A stretch of 64,000 nucleotides of DNA, taken from the NCBI RefSeq assembly GCF_000024025.1, contig NC_013131.1, positions 6,758,001-6,822,000 of the forward strand. Direction: 5' to 3'. Under the pieces are notes generated by a model, which saw only the letters and a list, made by a program, of their open reading frames with translations, was not told where the DNA came from and ran no database searches. This DNA comes from Catenulispora acidiphila DSM 44928. GTDB taxonomy: Bacteria > Actinomycetota > Actinomycetes > Streptomycetales > Catenulisporaceae. Every line of letters starts with the position of its first letter. The first letter of the stretch is position 1. The translations under genes and the position numbers were made by a program. Positions 59,370-64,000 of this stretch are shown one piece after another.

Positions 59370-60134
59370 TCAGTCCGCGAGGTGGATCCGCACCCCGAGT
59401 TCGCGCAAGGCGTCCAGCTCATCGGGGTCGGCGCTGGGGTCGGTGACCAGATCGGAGACCAGCGCGGCCTCGGCGATGCGGGCGAAGGCCCGGCGGCCGA
59501 CCTTGGTGCCGTCGGCGACCACGATCACGCGCGCGGACTGCAGGATCATCGCGCGGTTGGTCTGCGCCTCCACCTCGTGGTGCGTGGTGACGCCGGCTGC
59601 CGCGCTGACGCCGCCGACGCCGAGGAAGGAGGCGTCCAGGTTGAACCCCTCCAGGGCACGCTCGGCGACCGGGCCGATGAGCTCGTAGGACTCGGTGCGC
59701 ACCGTACCGCCGGTGACGACCAGGTCTATCGCGGGGCGCAGCGCCAGCTCGGCGGCGATGTTCAGGGCGTTGGTGACGATTTTCAACCCGCCGCGCATGC
59801 CCAGGAAGCGCGCGACCTCGCTGGTGGTCGTGCCGCCGCACAGCCCGACGGTCGCCGCGCTCTCGTCGATGAGCCCGGCCGCCAGCTCGGCGATCCTGCT
59901 CTTCTCCTCCTGCTGGCGCGCGCCGCGGTAGCGCATGGGCAGCTCATACAGGACGCCGGCCGGGACCGCGCCGCCGTGCGTGCGCTTGACCAGGCCTTGT
60001 TCCTCCAGGGCTTGCAGGTCGCGGCGGATCGTGGCCTGGGAAGTGCCCAGGCGGTCGGCGGTCTCCACGACACCCACCGAACCGTGGTCGGCCAGCAGGG
60101 CGAGGATGGCTCCGAGGCGGTCTTCTTGGCGCAT
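59370..60134 (-). CDS. DeoR-family sugar-operon regulator
   Basis: Repressor of 254 aa. The N-terminal HTH (RLGTSQATIRRDLQALEEQG, VKRTHGG) matches the DeoR/GlpR family. The sugar-phosphate-sensing DeoRC domain covers about 75-235 (GLCGGTTTSEVARFL, ELIGPVAERAL). ATG 60134 has no Shine-Dalgarno; TACTGT (60146-60141) ends 6 nt before it, so the mRNA may be leaderless. It lies upstream of the SIS operon on the same strand and shares its candidate operator. Confidence 0.88.
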   Translation of the reverse strand: MRQEDRLGAILALLADHGSVGVVETADRLGTSQATIRRDLQALEEQGLVKRTHGGAVPAGVLYELPMRYRGARQQEEKSRIAELAAGLIDESAATVGLCGGTTTSEVARFLGMRGGLKIVTNALNIAAELALRPAIDLVVTGGTVRTESYELIGPVAERALEGFNLDASFLGVGGVSAAAGVTTHHEVEAQTNRAMILQSARVIVVADGTKVGRRAFARIAEAALVSDLVTDPSADPDELDALRELGVRIHLAD

Positions 60135-60179
60135 GGGGACACAGTAGCGCGCAATACGCTCACTGTGATGTTCGTTCGC

Positions 60180-60203
60180 GCAGAATCCGAGCATGAATGA
60201 TCA
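60180..60203. promoter_or_regulatory. Candidate DeoR operator before its own gene
   Basis: GCAGAATCCGAGCATGAATG matches the motif GCAGAATCAAGCATGAG of the SIS promoter apart from one inserted base and one change. It lies 46 bp upstream of the DeoR start. Confidence 0.5.
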
Positions 60204-60269
60204 CCATCTGTATCGCGCGTATCACTCGTCCCGTTTTTCTGCGTTCGATGACAGTTTCGTAACTTCATA

Positions 60270-62306
60270 GTGACTCGTCCTGATCATGCTCGTTGTCCGG
60301 ACATGGCGTGGATTACGAGACGATCGTCGGATCGTGCCCTGGTTGCCGGGCTGACGGCACTGGCAGCGGTGATGTTCGGCTGGGGCTTCCAGCGGGGGCG
60401 GACGCACCCCTTCTACACCGCGGCCGTGCGCTCGATGGGGGCGAATTGGCACGACTTCGTCTACGGAGCCTTCGACCCGGCGGGCTTCATCACCACCGAC
60501 AAGCTGCCCGGCGCCTTCTGGGTGCAGGCACTGTCGGTGCGGATGTTCGGGTTCCACCCCTGGGCCGTACTGCTGCCGCAGGTGCTGGCGGCCACGGCGT
60601 GCGTGCCGCTGCTGTTCGTCACGGTGCGGCGCTGGGCCGGGCGGGGCGCGGGATACGCCGCGGCCGTCGGCTACACGCTGACCCCGGTGACCGTGGCACT
60701 CTCGCGCACGAACATCCCCGACGCGCTGATGGTGTTCTTCATGGTGGTCGCGGCGCACGCGCTGTGGCGCTGGGCCGACGGCGGCCGGCGCGCGAGGTGG
60801 TGGCTGGCGGCCTCGGCGGTGTGGCTGGGCGTGGCCTTCAACGTGAAGATGGGGCAGGCGCTGCTGGTCGTGCCGGTCTTCGCCGGGACTTGTTTCCTGC
60901 TCGGCGCCGGCACGCGCTGGTCGCGGCTCGGGCGCGCGGCGGCGTACGGGGCGCTGGTCGCGGCGGTGTCGCTGGCGTGGATGGTGTTCGTGACGCTGAC
61001 CCCGGCTTCGCAGCGTCCGTACATCGACGGCTCGGTCCACAACTCGGTGTGGGAGATGGTCTTCCAGTACAACGGTTTCGGCCGCATCGGAGGCCAGGGC
61101 GCCGGAACCGATCCGCTGGCCGGGGGCGCGGTGCTCTCAGGCGCCGGCGGACCCGCCGGGCTGGGGCGGATCTTCGGGGCGGCTTCGGCGGGGCAGATCA
61201 GCTGGCTGGTGCCGGCGGCGGTGGCGGGGTTGGGTGCGGGGTTGTGGGCTGCTTGGCGTTCACGCACCACACGTATCTCGAGCACCGCCGACCCGGCGCT
61301 GGGACACGCAGCTGGGGCATCCCAGCAATCGCAGCACGCGGCGGGTGCGGATTCGGCGCGGATGCAGACGACCGCCGCAGCCCCAGCCCTCCGCACATCC
61401 ACCGCCGGCTACCTCTTCTGGGGCGGCTGGCTCGGCATCTACGCCTTGGCCTTCTGCGCCGCGACCGGCATCCACTCCTACTACACCTCGACCCTCGCCC
61501 CACCCGTCGCCGCCCTCGCCGGTGCCGCCTTCGTCGCCGCCGCGCGCGGCCGCACCTGGCACCTGCCCGCGCTGGTCACGCTCACCGCGGGCTGGGCGTT
61601 CCTCGCCAGCCGCGAGACGCCGCACTACCAGCCGTGGCTGCGCTGGTTCGTGCTCGGCGCCGCGGTGCTGGCGATCGCGCTCGTGCCCTGGGCGCGGATC
61701 TCGCGCAGCCGTGCGCTCGGCGCGTTCTCAGCGGTGGCCGTGGCGACCGCAGCCCTTGCCGCGCCAGCGGTGTGGGCCGGCTCGGTACTTACCCGCAAGA
61801 GCGACATGATGGGCAGCATCGCGGCGTCGGCGGGTCCGCCGCAGGCGATGTTCGGCGGACGCAAGTTCAGCGCGACCGCCTCCAAGCAAATCAAGCGCAG
61901 ATCGCACAGCTTCGGACGCGGCGCTGACCCGCAAGTGATCCGCTTCCTGAAGCATAACCGCGACGGCCGCCCGTACGCCGCTGCCGTGGACGGCTCGATG
62001 GCCGCGGCGACCTACCTCGCGGACAACGTCCCGGTCCTGCCGATGGGCGGCTTCACCAGCGACGCCCCGGCGCCGACCGTGCAGGGACTCGCGCAGCTCG
62101 TGCACACCGGCAAGCTGCGCTACGTCGTGGTGTCCGGCATGCGCATGGGCGGCCGGAGCGTCGCAGCGAAGGACCGCGACGCCTGGGTGACCAACCATTG
62201 CCACTCGGTTCCGGGCCTGTCCTCCGACACCGGCAGCGGCGTTGGCACCGGCACCGGCACTGGTATTGGCACCGGCGCGGCGACCGGCGTATTCGATTGT
62301 TCGTGA
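60270..62306 (+). CDS. Membrane glycosyltransferase, ArnT/PMT-like (GT39/GT83 clan)
   Basis: Integral membrane enzyme of 678 aa with about 11-12 segments. The first outside loop has YTAAVRSMGANWHDFVYGAF and FITTDKLPGAFWVQALSVR, the DK and acidic pattern of GT-C transferases that use lipid-linked sugars. A soluble C-terminal domain (about 520-660) ends in a Thr/Gly repeat (GTGTGTGIGTG). GTG 60270 is used; ATG 60303 is possible. It probably transfers a sugar to a lipid, protein or cell-wall polymer outside the membrane; the acceptor is unknown. Confidence 0.82.
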   Translation: MTRPDHARCPDMAWITRRSSDRALVAGLTALAAVMFGWGFQRGRTHPFYTAAVRSMGANWHDFVYGAFDPAGFITTDKLPGAFWVQALSVRMFGFHPWAVLLPQVLAATACVPLLFVTVRRWAGRGAGYAAAVGYTLTPVTVALSRTNIPDALMVFFMVVAAHALWRWADGGRRARWWLAASAVWLGVAFNVKMGQALLVVPVFAGTCFLLGAGTRWSRLGRAAAYGALVAAVSLAWMVFVTLTPASQRPYIDGSVHNSVWEMVFQYNGFGRIGGQGAGTDPLAGGAVLSGAGGPAGLGRIFGAASAGQISWLVPAAVAGLGAGLWAAWRSRTTRISSTADPALGHAAGASQQSQHAAGADSARMQTTAAAPALRTSTAGYLFWGGWLGIYALAFCAATGIHSYYTSTLAPPVAALAGAAFVAAARGRTWHLPALVTLTAGWAFLASRETPHYQPWLRWFVLGAAVLAIALVPWARISRSRALGAFSAVAVATAALAAPAVWAGSVLTRKSDMMGSIAASAGPPQAMFGGRKFSATASKQIKRRSHSFGRGADPQVIRFLKHNRDGRPYAAAVDGSMAAATYLADNVPVLPMGGFTSDAPAPTVQGLAQLVHTGKLRYVVVSGMRMGGRSVAAKDRDAWVTNHCHSVPGLSSDTGSGVGTGTGTGIGTGAATGVFDCS

Positions 62307-62340
62307 TCGCGGCCGGGGATAAGATCCCTCCAACACGTTG

Positions 62341-62610
62341 AAGGAGACGAGTAGCCTCGGATCCGCGCGGGTCCAGAGAGCCGTCGGCAGCTGGGAAGAC
62401 GGTCCCGCGTCCCGGGGCGAAGACCCTCCTGAGTGCGGGGAGGCAATGCCCCGCCGGCTGGCTCCCGTCATCGGGCCGCCACGAGGTCGTGGCTGAGGCG
62501 ATCGCCGACTCCGGCGGTGGCGGAGGCCGCGGCGAAGGTGCGGTGGTACCGCGATTCCCTTATCGCCCGCGCCCCCAAGGGATCACTTCGATGCCCTTGG
62601 AGGGCTCAAA
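62341..62610 (+). ncRNA. T-box riboswitch (tRNA-Asp sensing) controlling aspS translation
   Basis: The 304-bp leader has the canonical parts. Stem I base is AGGAG (62342-62346) with CTCCT (62426-62430), and the inner stem CCTCGG (62355-62360) pairs with CCGGGG (62412-62417). The specifier loop has AGTA on the 5' side and GAAGAC on the 3' side, so the specifier codon is GAC (62422-62424), Asp. CAGAGAGCC is the AG-bulge segment. The T-box AAGGTGCGGTGGTACCGCG is at 62535-62553. A hairpin CCAAGGG (62575-62581)/CCCTTGG (62594-62600), extended by GCCC/GGGC, hides the Shine-Dalgarno GGAGGG (62599-62604). Control is therefore at translation: uncharged tRNA-Asp should free the site. Confidence 0.9.
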
Positions 62611-63903
62611 ATGATCCACCGCGTACTCGCCTCCGAGATGCCGGCGCACGTAGGTGAAACCGTCCAGGTCTGCGGCTGGCTGCACCGCCGCCGCGAACTC
62701 AAGAACGTCACGTTCCTCATCCTGCGCGACCGCAGCGGCCTGACACAGGCCGTCCTGCCGGGCGCCGTCGCCGAGCAACTGCGCGACATCCCGGAGGAGA
62801 CCGTGCTCTCCTTCGTCGGGACCGTAACCGCCAACGAGCAGGCGCCCGGCGGCGTGGAGGTCGTCGCGCCGGCCAGCGGCCCGCAGGTCGAGCTCCTGTC
62901 CACCCCGGCCGAAACGCCGCCGCTGGACATCTACCGCCCAAGCGTGACCGCCTCGCTGCCGACCATCCTGGACGGCGCCCCGGTGGCCCTGCGCCATCCA
63001 CTCCTGAACGCCCCATTCCAGATCACGGCCGCCTCCATCGCCGGCTTCCGCACCGCACTGGACGCCCTAAACTTCACCGAGATCCACACCCCGAAGATCG
63101 TCGGCTCGGCCACCGAATCCGGCGCCAACGTCTTCGCCCTGGACTGGTTCGGACGCAAGGCATACCTGGCGCAATCCCCGCAGTTCTTCAAGCAGGCCAT
63201 GGTCGGCGTCTTCGAGCGCGTCTACGAGACCGGCCCAGTCTTCCGCGCCGAACCCTCCGACACCGCACGGCACCTGGCGCAGTACACAAGCCTGGACGCG
63301 GAACTCGGCTTCATCACCGACCACCGCGACGTGATGGCCGTGGTCCGCGAGGCCCTGGCCGGCATGGTCACCACAGTCGCCGAACGCGCACCGGCAGCCG
63401 TGGACCTCCTCGGAGTGAAGCTGCCGACCGTCCCAGACCAGATCCCCGAGATCCACTTCGCAGACGCCATGAAGATGCTCGGCGAAGACGAGCCGGACCT
63501 ATCCCCAGCCAACGAACGCGACCTGAGCCACTGGGCACTACGCGAATTCGGCAGCGAGTTCCTCTTCGTCACCGGCTACCCAATGACCAAGCGTCCCTTC
63601 TACACCCACGCACAACCCGACCGCCCAAACTACTCCAACAGCTTCGACCTAATCTTCCGCGGCCTAGAACTAATCACCGGCGGCCAACGCCTCCACCGCT
63701 ACGAGGACTACATCGCAGCCCTGACCGCCCGCGGAGAACCAACCAACGCCTACGAGGGATACCTCGCCAACTTCAAGCACGGCATGCCCCCACACGGCGG
63801 CTTCGCACTCGGCCTGGAGCGCTGGACCATGCGCCTGACCGAAGCGGACAACCTGCGCCGGACGGCCCTGTTCCCTCGGGACCTGCACCGCCTGACACCA
63901 TGA
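62611..63903 (+). CDS. aspS: Aspartyl-tRNA synthetase, archaeal/non-discriminating type
   Basis: Class IIb synthetase of 430 aa. An OB-fold anticodon-binding domain (about 14-100, VCGWLHRRRELKNVTFLILR) is joined to the catalytic domain. Motif 2 lies in PVFRAEPSDTARHLAQYTSLD and motif 3 in GGFALGLERWTMRL. EIHTPKIVGSATESGANVF and AYLAQSPQFFKQAMVGVFER mark the archaeal-type enzyme; the bacterial GAD insertion is missing. Such AspRS can often charge both tRNA-Asp and tRNA-Asn. The T-box leader means it is made on demand, possibly as a second copy beside a housekeeping AspRS not in this window. GGAGGG lies 7 nt before the ATG. Confidence 0.92.
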   Translation: MIHRVLASEMPAHVGETVQVCGWLHRRRELKNVTFLILRDRSGLTQAVLPGAVAEQLRDIPEETVLSFVGTVTANEQAPGGVEVVAPASGPQVELLSTPAETPPLDIYRPSVTASLPTILDGAPVALRHPLLNAPFQITAASIAGFRTALDALNFTEIHTPKIVGSATESGANVFALDWFGRKAYLAQSPQFFKQAMVGVFERVYETGPVFRAEPSDTARHLAQYTSLDAELGFITDHRDVMAVVREALAGMVTTVAERAPAAVDLLGVKLPTVPDQIPEIHFADAMKMLGEDEPDLSPANERDLSHWALREFGSEFLFVTGYPMTKRPFYTHAQPDRPNYSNSFDLIFRGLELITGGQRLHRYEDYIAALTARGEPTNAYEGYLANFKHGMPPHGGFALGLERWTMRLTEADNLRRTALFPRDLHRLTP

Positions 63904-63927
63904 TCGTGCACTGATTCGGTGCGCGCA

Positions 63928-63964
63928 CGGGCCTCTCGTCGTCGTCATGGCGGCGAGAGGCCCG
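63928..63964 (+). terminator. Hairpin terminator after aspS
   Basis: GGGCCTCTCG (63929-63938) and CGAGAGGCCC (63954-63963), extended by one C-G pair, form an 11-bp stem with a 15-nt loop 25 nt after the stop codon. Nothing else is recognised in the last 36 bases. Confidence 0.8.
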
Positions 63965-64000
63965 GCCCGAACTCGGCGTGGCCAACGGATTGCTGGCATA

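Overview
The window is 64 kb of very GC-rich, gene-dense DNA from an actinomycete. The evidence is the high GC, GTG starts, 4-bp ATGA/GTGA stop-start overlaps, a maltose ABC transporter operon without its own ATPase, the mycobacterial Rv2230c-Rv2229c-Rv2228c gene order, an F420-type nitroreductase family protein and a KstR-like operator. The families look like Streptomyces or Catenulispora relatives, but the genus cannot be fixed from the sequence. It reads as ordinary chromosome: I found no insertion sequence, prophage, CRISPR array or tRNA.

Layout. (1) 1-11.4 kb: alpha-glucan utilisation. A minus-strand operon malE-malF-malG-amylase, its LacI-type regulator, and two plus-strand GH13 enzymes. 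The secreted amylase has cyclodextrin-glucanotransferase architecture but lacks two conserved active-site histidines. (2) 11.4-23.3 kb: a mixed set with a D-aminopeptidase, a tautomerase, LysR and PucR regulators, hydrolases, surface proteins, an ATP-dependent DNA ligase plus LigD-type polymerase pair, TrmB and a NADAR protein. (3) 23.3-29.5 kb: an ABC-2 exporter, one permease carrying a lectin-like extracellular insert, facing a two-component system whose response regulator has a 212-residue Gly/Ser/Ala linker. (4) 29.4-43.2 kb: small secreted proteins, rnpB (RNase P RNA), VOC proteins, an RNB-domain ribonuclease, a PadR regulator with a small upstream gene, yaaA, the RNase H/phosphatase - zinc ribbon - Nif3 cluster, a quinone oxidoreductase and a multi-CxxC protein. 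(5) 43.2-51 kb: acyl-CoA/steroid-type beta-oxidation genes (SDR, zinc alcohol dehydrogenase, MaoC hydratase, hotdog protein, FadD17-like ligase) around a KstR-like operator, with a WD40 protein and a CDF transporter between. (6) 51-55.4 kb: LysR/SDR and MarR/MFS divergent pairs. (7) 55.5-60.2 kb: a DeoR-controlled SIS isomerase - ROK kinase - PfkB kinase - class II aldolase operon, probably for an amino sugar or ketose phosphate, with a matching candidate operator at both promoters. (8) 60.3-64 kb: a membrane glycosyltransferase, then an archaeal-type aspartyl-tRNA synthetase under a T-box riboswitch whose specifier reads GAC (Asp).

Two window-wide signals stand out. Short perfect or near-perfect tandem repeats (7-17 bp units, about ten loci) recur at gene ends, in leaders and as in-frame protein extensions. 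Several regulators and enzymes have a -10-like hexamer 6-7 nt before the start codon and no Shine-Dalgarno sequence, which suggests leaderless mRNAs.
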